Assembly (NCBI GenBank): GCA_947449015.1
Contig: CANFQA010000017.1
Location: 1 to 52,357 of the forward strand
Reading direction: 5' to 3'
DNA from: Microthrixaceae bacterium
GTDB lineage: Bacteria; Actinomycetota; Acidimicrobiia; Acidimicrobiales; Acidimicrobilacustridaceae
DNA length: 52,357 bases
The notes beneath the pieces were generated by a model. It made no database searches. It was not told where the DNA came from and saw only the letters and a program-made list of their open reading frames with translations. Shown one piece after another: positions 26,615 through 36,824 of this stretch (position 1 is the stretch's first letter; every line of letters starts with the position of its first letter). A program made the position numbers and the translations under genes.

Positions 26615-27733
26615 GTGCGGGCCGCTCGCGCAGAGGTTGATCTCGGGGCAGTCGTCCGCAATGTGGCGACCCTGCGGTCCGCGGTCGCGCCGGCGCTGTT
26701 CTGCGCAGTTGTGAAAGCTGATGGCTATGGCCACGGTTCGATTGCGGTGAGCGAAGCGATTCTTGCTGCCGGCGCCGACTGGCTTGCCGTTGCACTGGTC
26801 GAGGAGGCCGCAGTGCTGCGCCGGGCGGGGGTCACCGCCCCCATCATGTTGTTGTCGCAACCCCGTTTCGCTGATCTCGATGCTGCAGTGCGTTTCGATC
26901 TGCGCGTCTGTGTCCACACCACTGCCGCTATCGATCTCCTTGCCAATGCGGCACGCGAGCAAAACAGGCAGGTGCTGGTTCATCTCAAGGTAGACACCGG
27001 GATGAACCGGATCGGTGTTGCTCCGGCGGATGCGGTGGCAATGGCACGCGAGATTCAACGGCATCCTGAACTCGAGCTTGAAGGTGTGTTCACCCACTGC
27101 GCGGTAGCCGATGAACTCGACGATCCGTTTACGAACCAGCAGTTCGATCGCTTCGAGCAGGTCCTCGCGGAACTTGCCGCCGTGGGCATCGAACCGCGCA
27201 TTCGCCATGCCGCCAATTCTGCGACTGCGATTGAACATCCGCGGGGTCGTTACGACCTCGTGCGTTGCGGCATCTCGGTCTACGGCATCGCTCCGGCTCC
27301 GGGACTTGCTGTCGGGCTTGGTCTCGAACCAGCGCTCTCGCTTCGCGCCGAGGTTTCGATGGTGAAACGCGTGAGTGCCGGCGAAGGGGTTTCCTACGGA
27401 CTTCGGCACCGATTCGAACGCGACACCAACGTTGCCACAGTGCCTATCGGGTATGCCGATGGCGTACCCCGTCGGTTCGGCCTCAACGGGGGAGAGGTCC
27501 TCATCGGAGGTCGACGTCGATCGGTGGTGGGTGTGGTCACCATGGATCAGCTCATGGTCGATTGTGGTGACGACGTCATTGGCGTGGGTGATGATGTGGT
27601 GCTCATTGGTCGCCAGGGCGACGAGGTCGTGACCGCTGCGGAGTGGGCCGAGGTTCTCGACACCATTGCCTATGAAGTGGTGTGCGGTATCGGTCCGCGC
27701 GTTCCACGCTTCTACCGGCGGGATGACGAATGA
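26615..27733 (+). CDS. alr: Alanine racemase
   Basis: This 372-residue PLP enzyme makes D-alanine for peptidoglycan. The PLP lysine is Lys34 in AVVKADGYGHG and the second catalytic base is Tyr261 in GVSYGLRHRF. HLKVDTGMNRIG, RHAANSATAI and PIGYADGVPRR are family motifs. The start is a GTG 5 nt after the CBS gene; no better start lies upstream. It overlaps tsaE by 4 nt (ATGA). Confidence 0.97.
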   Translation: MRAARAEVDLGAVVRNVATLRSAVAPALFCAVVKADGYGHGSIAVSEAILAAGADWLAVALVEEAAVLRRAGVTAPIMLLSQPRFADLDAAVRFDLRVCVHTTAAIDLLANAAREQNRQVLVHLKVDTGMNRIGVAPADAVAMAREIQRHPELELEGVFTHCAVADELDDPFTNQQFDRFEQVLAELAAVGIEPRIRHAANSATAIEHPRGRYDLVRCGISVYGIAPAPGLAVGLGLEPALSLRAEVSMVKRVSAGEGVSYGLRHRFERDTNVATVPIGYADGVPRRFGLNGGEVLIGGRRRSVVGVVTMDQLMVDCGDDVIGVGDDVVLIGRQGDEVVTAAEWAEVLDTIAYEVVCGIGPRVPRFYRRDDE

Positions 27734-28245
27734 TCTTCGTGCGAACCACTTCGGCGCAGGCCACAAAAGCCGTTGCCGCTGCGCTTGCTGAACTCGCCCG
27801 TCCTGGCGATCTCCTGCTGCTCGCTGGTGATCTGGGTGCGGGCAAAACCGCGTTCACTCAAGGATTCGGTGCTGCGCTCGGTATCGACGAACTCATCACA
27901 AGTCCGACCTTCACGCTGGTCAACACCTACGAGGGTCGTCTCGAACTGAACCATCTCGACGTGTACCGACTTGAGGCGCTGAGCGAGGTACTTGATCTCG
28001 GAGTTCCCGAGATGATCGATGATGGTGGAGTCACGGTCATCGAATGGGGCGATTCGGTAGCGCCAGCGCTGCCGGCTGATTACCTCGAGATTCGCTTCAC
28101 CTACGGCGACTTTGGGGCTGATCCTGGAACCGATGACGTGCGGGTTCTCGAACTCGTGCCGGTTGGTCCACGGTGGTCCGCGCGTATCCGTGCCATCGCG
28201 ACTGCAGTGGCCGAGTGGATCCACGAACCAGATGGTGAGGACTGA
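27730..28245 (+). CDS. tsaE: tRNA t6A synthesis ATPase TsaE
   Basis: This 171-residue P-loop protein has GDLGAGKT (33-40), TSPTFTLVNTYEG and HLDVYRLE followed by VTVIEWGDSV, the TsaE/YjeE pattern. TsaE works with TsaB and TsaD to transfer threonylcarbamoyl to A37 of ANN-decoding tRNAs; all three lie here in one run. It is about 20 residues longer than short family members because of its C-terminus. Confidence 0.96.
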   Translation: MIFVRTTSAQATKAVAAALAELARPGDLLLLAGDLGAGKTAFTQGFGAALGIDELITSPTFTLVNTYEGRLELNHLDVYRLEALSEVLDLGVPEMIDDGGVTVIEWGDSVAPALPADYLEIRFTYGDFGADPGTDDVRVLELVPVGPRWSARIRAIATAVAEWIHEPDGED

Positions 28246-28943
28246 TGCTGATCATCGGGATCGATACCGCCACCGCTCAGGTGAGCGTTGCCATTGGTGG
28301 CCATGAGGGTGTGCTCGCGTTGACCCAGTCGTTGCGGGGTAAGCAGCACGCCGAGGTACTCACCCCAGCGATTCAATTCACCTGTCGCCAGGCTCGTATC
28401 GAACTCTCCGAAATCAGTGTTGTGGCCGTGGATCTCGGACCGGGACTCTTCACCGGCCTCCGTGTCGGTGTCGCCTCGGCCAAGGCCATGGCACATGCCC
28501 TCAACGTTCCGATGATCGGTGTGTCCTCGCTCGATCTGCTCGCCTTCCCAGTTCGGTTCACCTCACGACTCATCGTGGCCACAATCGATGCCCGGCGCGG
28601 CGAACTGTTCTACGCGTTTTACCGACAGGTCCCTGGCGGTGTGCAGCGGATCTCGCCGCATCAGGTTGGCTCGCCTGACGACCTCGCTTCGGAGATTCTC
28701 GCCACCGGCGAGGAGTGCCTGATGGTGGGCGACGGTGCGCAGCGCTATCGCGAAGTGTTCGAGGGACTGAAGAAGATCGAGATTGTGGAAGAAGGCTTTG
28801 CCCATCCCTCAGCGTCATCGCTGGTGATGCTTGCTCATGCGCAGGCGCTGCGCGAGCAGTGGGTGAAGCCGTGGGATCTCCAGCCGCTCTATTTGCGCAA
28901 GCCTGACGCTGAGATCAACTGGACGACAAGGCCCAGTCAATGA
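28245..28943 (+). CDS. tsaB: tRNA t6A synthesis protein TsaB
   Basis: This 232-residue ASKHA-fold protein reads MLIIGIDTATAQVSVAIGG, has QHAEVLTPAIQFTCRQARIE and VDLGPGLFTGLRVGVASAKA, typical of TsaB, which pairs with TsaD. The start overlaps the tsaE stop by one base (TGATG). Its stop is the first link of a chain of ATGA overlaps leading to rimI. Confidence 0.96.
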   Translation: MLIIGIDTATAQVSVAIGGHEGVLALTQSLRGKQHAEVLTPAIQFTCRQARIELSEISVVAVDLGPGLFTGLRVGVASAKAMAHALNVPMIGVSSLDLLAFPVRFTSRLIVATIDARRGELFYAFYRQVPGGVQRISPHQVGSPDDLASEILATGEECLMVGDGAQRYREVFEGLKKIEIVEEGFAHPSASSLVMLAHAQALREQWVKPWDLQPLYLRKPDAEINWTTRPSQ

Positions 28944-28985
28944 GCCCAGAACTATGAGCGCAGAACTATGAGTGCAGAACAATGA
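28940..28985 (+). other. Chain of three overlapping 5-codon mini-ORFs (14-bp tandem repeat)
   Basis: Between tsaB and rimI the 14-bp unit beginning ATGAG recurs at 28940, 28954 and 28968, and rimI starts with the same ATGAG at 28982. Because 14 is not a multiple of 3, each copy opens a new frame and runs only five codons: MSPEL, MSAEL and MSAEQ. Each stop TGA overlaps the next ATG (ATGA), so tsaB and rimI are joined by four stop-start overlaps in a row. It looks like expansion of the original tsaB/rimI overlap. Confidence 0.85.
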
Positions 28986-29623
28986 GTGCGCTGCGGGTGT
29001 CCAGTCTTGGTCGCGAGAGTGCGCCAACGCTTGTGGTCACACAGATGCGTCGTCGCCATCTGCGTTCGGTGCTGCGCATCGAGGAACGCACGAGTTCGAC
29101 GCCATGGTCACTCGGACTCTTCCTCGCCGAGGCCCGTCGTGCTGAACGTATCTATCTGGTGGCCCGCGAGGGTTCCTCCGTGGTCGGGTTCGCGGGGTTG
29201 TTGTTCGCTCTGACTGAAGGTCATGTCACCACCATCGCCGTTGACCCCGATCGTCAGGGAGCGAGGATCGGTACCCGAGTACTGCTGGTTTTGCTGCGCG
29301 AGGCAATCGCTCGCGGTGCCACTGCAATCACTCTTGAGGTCCGCGCCTCGAACCAGGCAGCACAGGCGATGTATCGCCGGTTCGGGTTTGTGCCCGCCGG
29401 TTCACGCAAGGGCTACTACCGCGACCCGGTGGAGGACGCGCTGGTGCTGTGGGCGCACGAGGTTGACTCCGCCGAGTACGGCGGTCGCCTTGATGGCATC
29501 GAAGCCGACCTCGGTGGACCGGTCGTGATTGAACGAATGGCCCGGGTGGAACGTCAGTCCGATGCGTCGACATCTGATGTGCCGACCGTCGGCGAACCGA
29601 CAGAACAGGATCCACGATCATGA
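28982..29623 (+). CDS. rimI: GNAT acetyltransferase, RimI-like
   Basis: This 213-residue protein has the GNAT fold. The acetyl-CoA loop follows the strand HVTTIAVDPDRQGARIGTRV (Q-x-x-x-G-T form), and LEVRASNQAAQAMYRRFGF with YYRDPVEDALVLW matches RimI, which acetylates the N-terminus of S18 and other proteins. Residues about 160-213 are an unusual polar tail. rimI between tsaB and tsaD is a common actinobacterial order. The start is the fourth ATG of a repeated ATGAG series. It overlaps tsaD by 4 nt. Confidence 0.94.
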   Translation: MSALRVSSLGRESAPTLVVTQMRRRHLRSVLRIEERTSSTPWSLGLFLAEARRAERIYLVAREGSSVVGFAGLLFALTEGHVTTIAVDPDRQGARIGTRVLLVLLREAIARGATAITLEVRASNQAAQAMYRRFGFVPAGSRKGYYRDPVEDALVLWAHEVDSAEYGGRLDGIEADLGGPVVIERMARVERQSDASTSDVPTVGEPTEQDPRS

Positions 29624-30627
29624 CCACCCGAGTGCTCGGCATCGAGACCAGTTGTGACGAAACCGCCGCGGCTGTCGTGGTCGACGGGCATCAGGTTCTG
29701 TCCTCAGTGGTGTCGAGTCAGGTTGATCTCCATGCCCGTTTTGGTGGTGTGGTGCCTGAGATCGCCTCTCGAGCACATGTCGAACTGCTCACGCCGGTCG
29801 TCGCCCGCGCCCTCATTGAAGCCGGCATCGATAACGACCATGTCGATGCAGTTGCCGCCACGGTTGGCCCCGGTCTCATCGGGGCATTGCTCGTGGGTGT
29901 GAGCGCGGCCAAGACCCTGGCGCTGGTCTGGGATGTCCCGTTCGTGGCGGTGAACCATCTCGAAGCCCATCTCTATGCGGCATTGCTCGAGGATCCCGAA
30001 ATCGAACTGCCAGTGATTGTTCTGCTGGTTTCGGGGGGCCACACCCTGCTGGTACTTATGGAGGGCCATGGCCGTTATCGCGTGCTTGGCTCCACCATTG
30101 ACGATGCCGCCGGCGAGGCCTTCGACAAGGTGGCGCGCTATTTGGGGCTCGGCTACCCCGGTGGTCCGGCCATCGATGCGATCTCTGATCAGGGTGATCC
30201 TGCGGCTATTGCGTTCCCCCGAGCCATGCTCGCCGAGGGGTATGACTTCTCGTTCTCAGGGCTCAAGACTTCGGTGGTCAATCACGTTCGTCGTAATCCT
30301 GAGGTGGGCACTGCCGATGTGGCGGCCTCGTTCCAGCAGGCGGTTGTCGATGTTCTGGTGACCAAGGCCCGCCGGGCCGCCCATGACCATGGGGCCAAGG
30401 GTCTTTGCCTAGCGGGGGGAGTGGCGGCCAATACCTTGCTGCGCGAGCGCATTCTCGATGTCTGCGTAGCCGATGGGCTGCGGGCGTTCCTGCCCAGCCG
30501 GGCAATGTGCACTGACAATGCCGCCATGGTGGCTGCTGCCGGCTGGTATCGGCTCCAGTCCGATGGACCATCACCGCTCGATACGGGAGCCGATCCCAAT
30601 CTCAGACTGGTTTCAACCCTTCTGTAG
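29620..30627 (+). CDS. tsaD: tRNA t6A transferase TsaD
   Basis: This 335-residue ASKHA protein carries out the final threonylcarbamoyl transfer to tRNA. GIETSCDETAAAVV is at the N-terminus, the metal-binding His113 and His117 are in NHLEAH, LLVSGGHTLLV and DDAAGEAFDKVARYLGLGYP follow, and MCTDNAAMVA carries the last ligand Asp. Length matches the family. The start overlaps rimI by 4 nt (ATGA). Confidence 0.98.
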   Translation: MTTRVLGIETSCDETAAAVVVDGHQVLSSVVSSQVDLHARFGGVVPEIASRAHVELLTPVVARALIEAGIDNDHVDAVAATVGPGLIGALLVGVSAAKTLALVWDVPFVAVNHLEAHLYAALLEDPEIELPVIVLLVSGGHTLLVLMEGHGRYRVLGSTIDDAAGEAFDKVARYLGLGYPGGPAIDAISDQGDPAAIAFPRAMLAEGYDFSFSGLKTSVVNHVRRNPEVGTADVAASFQQAVVDVLVTKARRAAHDHGAKGLCLAGGVAANTLLRERILDVCVADGLRAFLPSRAMCTDNAAMVAAAGWYRLQSDGPSPLDTGADPNLRLVSTLL

Positions 30628-30705
30628 GTCTCGGTCGAGGTCGTTGCCGAGGTCGTGGTCTCGGACCAACCTGCGTGCCTGCTGGGGGATTCGCTCCGGC
30701 TCAGG

Positions 30706-30734
30706 TTGTCACCGGTCGCCGGGACGCGTATCGT
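30706..30734 (+). promoter_or_regulatory. Promoter for groES-groEL
   Basis: TTGTCA (30706-30711) and TATCGT (30729-30734) are exactly 17 nt apart. The CIRCE operator begins at the last base of the -10, so HrcA would block open-complex formation. The leader to groES is about 150 nt. The part of the gap before it (30628-30705) holds GC-rich imperfect repeats and no clear gene. Confidence 0.75.
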
Positions 30735-30760
30735 TAGCACTCGCCCATGGAGAGTGCTAA
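30734..30760 (+). promoter_or_regulatory. CIRCE operator (HrcA site)
   Basis: TTAGCACTC (30734-30742) and GAGTGCTAA (30752-30760) form a perfect 9-9-9 inverted repeat, identical to the CIRCE consensus. HrcA binds it and represses chaperonin genes until heat shock. Confidence 0.97.
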
Positions 30761-30891
30761 CCCTCCGGGTCGTGCAACCGCCGGTCGTCCCTGACGCCAG
30801 CATCGCCCGACATCTGTGGCACCGGACCCAGTGTCAGCCGACACCGGTCTCATCAGATACCCGCATCATCCGATAACGGAGAAGCCCTTTC

Positions 30892-31182
30892 ATGAACCTT
30901 CAGCCCCTCGAAGATCGCATCGTGGTCAAGCCTGGCCAGAGCGAGGAGACCACCGCTAGCGGTCTGGTCATCCCCGACACCGCCAAAGAGAAGCCGCAGC
31001 AGGGTGAAGTCCTTGCCGTCGGCCCCGGCCGCCGCAGCGAGCAGACCGGCGAGATCATCCCGCTTGACGTCAAGGTTGGCGACACCGTCGTCTACAGCAA
31101 GTACGGCGGCACCGAGATCAGCTCTGGCGGCGCAGACGTCCTCATCCTCAATGCTCGCGACGTGCTCGCGATCATCAAGTAA
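30892..31182 (+). CDS. groES: Co-chaperonin GroES
   Basis: This 96-residue protein starts [20 protein letters not shown], has the mobile loop with [20 protein letters not shown] and ends in [14 protein letters not shown]. It caps GroEL as a heptamer. It is regulated through the CIRCE site upstream and followed by groEL after 12 nt. Confidence 0.98.
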   Translation: MNLQPLEDRIVVKPGQSEETTASGLVIPDTAKEKPQQGEVLAVGPGRRSEQTGEIIPLDVKVGDTVVYSKYGGTEISSGGADVLILNARDVLAIIK

Positions 31183-32838
<1,656 letters not shown>

Positions 32839-32860
32839 CTCAACCCCTACGGGTTGTTCC

Positions 32861-32890
32861 AAACGGCCGGTCCTTCGGGGCCGGCCGTTT
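32861..32890 (+). terminator. Terminator after groEL with UUCG tetraloop
   Basis: AAACGGCCGG (32861-32870) pairs with CCGGCCGTTT (32881-32890). A further T-G, C-G and C-G pair closes a TTCG tetraloop, giving 13 pairs. GCGTTTT follows. A smaller 6-bp hairpin (32841-32856, CAACCC/GGGTTG) comes before it. Confidence 0.9.
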
Positions 32891-32943
32891 GCGTTTTCGT
32901 GGTGGTGTCGCGCTGCGTTCACCGTCCGTTCATGTGAGTTTTC

Positions 32944-32949
32944 TAGGGT
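32944..32949 (+). promoter_or_regulatory. Possible -10 element before the RCC1/DUF285 gene
   Basis: TAGGGT lies 36 nt before the ATG at 32986 and is identical to the infA -10. The -35 region is poor, so the call rests on the hexamer alone. Confidence 0.4.
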
Positions 32950-32985
32950 GCGGGCACATTTCAGCCCCAAGGACTTCAGCAACCC

Positions 32986-35900
32986 ATGTCACGAGTGCGA
33001 CCACACAATCTCATCCTCCTTGTCGTGGTTGTGATCTCTCTTGTTGCGGCATCCAGTGGCTTTGTGGCGACGTTGTCTTCTGCGCAGGGAACCCCACTCA
33101 CCCGAAGTACAGCTTCTGCGCCACTGATCGCGACGCAGGTCACCACGAGTGACGCCGCGTCCTGCGCACTGTTGGACTCCGGTCGCATCAAGTGTTGGGG
33201 CAATGGGCCCCTCGGCTCTGGACTTGGGTTGAGCGCCAGTGCTGTGCCGGTCGATGTTGTTGGTATTTCTGACGCGACCTCGATTACCGGTGGCGGGGAC
33301 TCGATGTGCGCGATCGTCACCGATGGAGCGGTGAAGTGCTGGGGCGGTAACTACTCCGGACAGCTCGGAGATGGGACGCGGACGTTCAGCGACGTTCCCG
33401 TCACCGTGACTGAGCTCACTGAACCGGTGACACAGGTTGTTATGGGAGCTGCGCATGCGTGCGCACTCACGGTTGCGGGTGCCGTGAAGTGCTGGGGCTT
33501 CAACAACGATCAGAAGCTTGGCGACCCAGACTTCCCGGCGGGTGAAGTGTCAACGACTGCAGTCTCGGTGGTCGGACTTGAATCGGGTGTTTCCTCAATC
33601 TCCGCAGGGGTCAATCACACCTGTGCTGTCCTTGACGGTGCTGCGATGTGCTGGGGCCGCAATGATTACGGCGCACTTGGTAACAGTTCCTCGGGCGAAC
33701 TTGTTCAGGTCAAGAATCTTGACAGCGGTGTCGTCAGCGTCGGGGCTGGCCAGGTGCATTCCTGTGCGCTTATGGATACAGGAATCGTGAATTGCTGGGG
33801 CGCCGGATGGGGCGGTGGTGGACTCGGGCGTGGGCCGAACGGCCCTGATGGTGATGCCGTTCCGGGACCGGTTGTGGATCTCACCGACGTTGTGGCGATT
33901 GATGTTGCGCCATCACAGTCATGCGCTCTGACGGCTTCGAGTGACGTGAAGTGCTGGGGCCTCAACAACTCGGGAAGTTTCGCGCTGGGCGAGCCAAATG
34001 TTCACTGGTTCAATTCCCCACAGCTTGCGACTGGGTACCCCAACACTGTTCAAATCTCCGCAGGTAGCGCGCATACCTGTGCGCTTTCGGATACGGGCAA
34101 AGTTCGTTGTTCTGGGAGTAACTGGAATGGCGCATTGGGTGCTGGAAACGTTCCCGATCAGGCCAGCGGCATTGATGTGCTCGGCATCGAAGGAACGCCT
34201 CCTCCGAGTCCATTGATCATGACGTTTGATCCAGTCGTGACCTCCTGCGGAACCTCAACTGCGGGCGTGGGCCTCTCGGGAACCGTCAATGCCACCATTG
34301 ACTGGGGCGATACAACGACCGACATTGTGAGCACTGATGGCGTTACCGAACACACCTATGGAGATTCGTTGGCTCATGAGATCTCGATCTCTGGTTCTGC
34401 CGAGCACTTTTACGCTTCCACCGGACAGTCGGGCGCGAATTGCGTAACGGGTGTCTCGCAGTGGGGAACGCTCGGGCTTACGAGTCTTGCCAATGCGTTC
34501 TATGGGATGCCCAACCTCACCTTGGTGCCCTCGGATCTGCCGGCTTCGGTCACTGATCTCACTTCGATGTTCGAGGGGACGACCTCGTTCAATCAGGACA
34601 TCTCGGATTGGGACACGTCGCATGTCACGTCGATGTCGGGCATGTTTGCTTGGAACCAGTCGTTCGATCAGCCGCTGGATTCTTGGGATGTCTCCAATGT
34701 CACCAATCTCTCCTACATGTTTGGTAACGCTCGCGTGTTCAATCAGCCTCTCAACTCCTGGGACACATCAAGGGCCGGCACGTTTCGGGGAGTGTTTTGG
34801 GATGCCGGCAGTTTCAATCAGGCGTTACCTGACTGGAGTTTCGCCAGTGCGCATATAGCGGCGCTGTGGAACTTCATGAATGGCTCGGTGAGCCCGTACA
34901 ACGTGAGCACATCGTTCATCGGGTGGGCAGGACGTACCCAGAACTCCGGCATCATGGCCTACATCGGTGCTGAGTACGACGAACGCGGCATTGACGCAGT
35001 TGCCAATCTGCGAAGCCAAGGATGGGATCTGCGGGGAACCTATCTGCACGTCCCCCCGACAACGACAACGACGGAAGCTCCGACGACGACAACCACGGAA
35101 GCTCCGACGACGACAACCACGGAAGCTCCGACGACAACCACGGAAGCTCCGACTACGACAACCACGACTGAGCCTCCGACTACGACAACCACGGAAGCTC
35201 CGACGACAACGACGACGGAAGCTCCGACTACGACAACCACGGAAGCTCCGACTACGACGACGACGTTGCCGCCTCCGCCGCCGGATTACACCGTTGAGTT
35301 CTCCTGCGGCGAAGGAACTGGTGCGGCACCGTCACGTCAGTTCGGTCTTCTTCGTTCAACCACGGTGCTTCCGGGTTCGGCAACTCCATGTCGAGCACCG
35401 GCTGGCGCGGAGTTTGAGGGTTGGCGTTGCCTCTCCACCAATGTCGCTGCTGGCGGTGACTACCTCATCGACGGAGATTCCCTGTGTACTGCGCGCTGGA
35501 GGCAGCTTGAGGTACCCCCTTCATCAACGACTGTTCCGGTTACAGCCGAACCGCCTCCGACAACACCGCCTCCATCAACACCGCCTGCGACCACTCCGCC
35601 TGTGACCACGCCGGCTCCGACAACGCCGCCGGCGACCTCTGTGACGGTAACAACTCCGCCTGCGACAATTCCTGCGCCGACCTCTCCGCCCGTAGCGAGT
35701 GATCCATCGGTGAGTAATGCCGCCGAGCTTGCTGCACTCAATGCAGCGCTCATGTCGCCGACCGCAACATCGAGTGATGTCCAAGCAGCGGTAGAAGATC
35801 TCCTGAACGCGGGTGTGAGTGGCTCGCAGGCAGCGGAATTGGCGACGAACCCGAAGGTGCTGGCGAGCATTGACTCGAAACAGGCAAAGGCCATTTTCAA

Positions 35901-36525
35901 GAAGGTTCCTGTTTCCAAGCTCAACGGCGAGCAGGAGGCTGCACTTGTCGCCGCAGTGAGTGCCGCTCCCCAAGGCGTGAAGAACGCGTTCGAGGGGTCG
36001 ATCGATGTGTACGGCGCTGGCCTGGATCGCTACGTGCCGGTTGGTTCGGTTGTTGATGTTGGAGATCGGCGCACGCTGATCGCTGCTGCGGCAGTCACCG
36101 CGGTTGCTGGAGCGGCGGCGGCAGGATCAGTGAGTAGCCGAGTTATGTCTCCGCGTGCTGGGGCCGGTGACGACTCGGGAGGTTCAGGCCCGAGGGTGCC
36201 CACCGGCGCGGACACGTTGAACGAGGCGCAAATGGCTTCAGTGGCCCGGCGGATGGGTCGAGGAATGATGAAAAAGCAGTCAGATCAACCAAATAGATTG
36301 AACTTGGACGGAGAAGAAGATATGGCCGATACACGAGCACCACTTTCGAAAATCTTCAGACGACTCGTGCGTGAAACTGCAGCAATTGGTTTCACAATTG
36401 CCGGTGGTGTTGTCGTGATCTTCACGCTGTCGGGAGATACACGGAAAGTGGCGATGATCGCACTTGGCACCGCGTTTGTTCTCCACGTCGCACATGTGGT
36501 GATGACGACATCATCATCTGAGTAG
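32986..36525 (+). CDS. Large secreted/anchored RCC1-repeat and DUF285-repeat protein
   Basis: This 1179-residue surface protein is not recognised as a named gene. In order: a signal or anchor helix (8-30); seven RCC1-type repeats (about 58-395), each with a CALxxxGxVKCWG-like core; a short PKD-like segment (about 410-490); and three or four BspA-type DUF285 repeats (about 500-635; FNQDISDWDTSHVTSMSGMF is one). A TTTTEAP linker follows (691-760), then a small Cys-containing domain (768-840), a second Pro/Thr linker (844-903), a helical region (908-1010) and a C-terminal part with three hydrophobic segments (1031-1049, 1131-1150, 1153-1173). DUF285 and RCC1 repeats usually mediate protein contacts. 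The base composition, especially after about 36260, is more AT-rich than the neighbours. It occupies the place between groEL and guaB3, which suggests insertion. Confidence 0.9.
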   Translation: MSRVRPHNLILLVVVVISLVAASSGFVATLSSAQGTPLTRSTASAPLIATQVTTSDAASCALLDSGRIKCWGNGPLGSGLGLSASAVPVDVVGISDATSITGGGDSMCAIVTDGAVKCWGGNYSGQLGDGTRTFSDVPVTVTELTEPVTQVVMGAAHACALTVAGAVKCWGFNNDQKLGDPDFPAGEVSTTAVSVVGLESGVSSISAGVNHTCAVLDGAAMCWGRNDYGALGNSSSGELVQVKNLDSGVVSVGAGQVHSCALMDTGIVNCWGAGWGGGGLGRGPNGPDGDAVPGPVVDLTDVVAIDVAPSQSCALTASSDVKCWGLNNSGSFALGEPNVHWFNSPQLATGYPNTVQISAGSAHTCALSDTGKVRCSGSNWNGALGAGNVPDQASGIDVLGIEGTPPPSPLIMTFDPVVTSCGTSTAGVGLSGTVNATIDWGDTTTDIVSTDGVTEHTYGDSLAHEISISGSAEHFYASTGQSGANCVTGVSQWGTLGLTSLANAFYGMPNLTLVPSDLPASVTDLTSMFEGTTSFNQDISDWDTSHVTSMSGMFAWNQSFDQPLDSWDVSNVTNLSYMFGNARVFNQPLNSWDTSRAGTFRGVFWDAGSFNQALPDWSFASAHIAALWNFMNGSVSPYNVSTSFIGWAGRTQNSGIMAYIGAEYDERGIDAVANLRSQGWDLRGTYLHVPPTTTTTEAPTTTTTEAPTTTTTEAPTTTTEAPTTTTTTEPPTTTTTEAPTTTTTEAPTTTTTEAPTTTTTLPPPPPDYTVEFSCGEGTGAAPSRQFGLLRSTTVLPGSATPCRAPAGAEFEGWRCLSTNVAAGGDYLIDGDSLCTARWRQLEVPPSSTTVPVTAEPPPTTPPPSTPPATTPPVTTPAPTTPPATSVTVTTPPATIPAPTSPPVASDPSVSNAAELAALNAALMSPTATSSDVQAAVEDLLNAGVSGSQAAELATNPKVLASIDSKQAKAIFKKVPVSKLNGEQEAALVAAVSAAPQGVKNAFEGSIDVYGAGLDRYVPVGSVVDVGDRRTLIAAAAVTAVAGAAAAGSVSSRVMSPRAGAGDDSGGSGPRVPTGADTLNEAQMASVARRMGRGMMKKQSDQPNRLNLDGEEDMADTRAPLSKIFRRLVRETAAIGFTIAGGVVVIFTLSGDTRKVAMIALGTAFVLHVAHVVMTTSSSE
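35056..35265 (+). repeat. Coding tandem repeat for TTTTEAP linker
   Basis: About eight 21-24-nt units encode (T)nEAP, with codons such as ACGACAACC and GAAGCTCCG. Such Thr/Pro repeats act as extended, often glycosylated stalks in actinobacterial surface proteins and are prone to length change by slippage. Confidence 0.9.
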
Positions 36526-36638
36526 CCCGCGGACACGGAGACATCAGGTTGGGGCATCCTCGCTCCGACCCAGGAGGTCGCCGTTTGCTTTGAGCGGGAA
36601 ACTTCGTTTGGGTCGGTCATGTCGGCACCATGGGTCGC

Positions 36639-36644
36639 TACCCT
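36639..36644 (+). promoter_or_regulatory. Leaderless-type -10 for the 57-residue gene
   Basis: TACCCT ends exactly 6 nt before the ATG at 36651, so transcription should start at or within a base or two of the start codon. No Shine-Dalgarno is present. Confidence 0.5.
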
Positions 36645-36650
36645 TCCGGC

Positions 36651-36824
36651 ATGGACACTTCTGCCGGAACCCCGCCCCCCGATCCCGAAAAGCTGCTTGC
36701 CGCTTGGACTGAATGGGAGACCGGCGAGAACACGCCGGGCCGTGTCATGGCCAATCTCAAGACCGCAGGTATGCCCCAGTTGCTACGTGCCCTTGTCGAG
36801 CAGAAGCAGGCAGGCGCGCTCTGA
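36651..36824 (+). CDS. Small hypothetical protein (57 aa)
   Basis: The protein reads MDTSAGTPPPDPEKLLAAWT and continues EWETGENTPGRVMANLKTAG with a helical end to QAGAL. I do not recognise the family. It is acidic and soluble, without a signal peptide. The ATG at 36651 is chosen over 36630 because a -10-like TACCCT lies 6 nt upstream and the longer form would put that element inside the gene. Its stop overlaps a CTG (CTGA) that may begin the NUDIX gene, so the two may be coupled. Confidence 0.7.
   Translation: MDTSAGTPPPDPEKLLAAWTEWETGENTPGRVMANLKTAGMPQLLRALVEQKQAGAL

Noticed and set aside
26345-27766. 473-codon open frame on the minus strand across the CBS gene and alr
   Set aside because: It has no recognisable domain and covers two well-supported genes and their junction, so it is an antisense artefact.
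28940-28981. A single longer rimI start at 28940
   Set aside because: The frame from 28940 stops after five codons at 28955-28957, so it cannot be joined to rimI.
30628-30705. Terminator after tsaD
   Set aside because: Only imperfect GC-rich repeats without a clear stem and T run are visible.
35056-35265. CRISPR-like array
   Set aside because: The units are contiguous 21-24-mers in frame in a gene for a Thr/Glu/Ala/Pro linker, with no spacers or cas genes.
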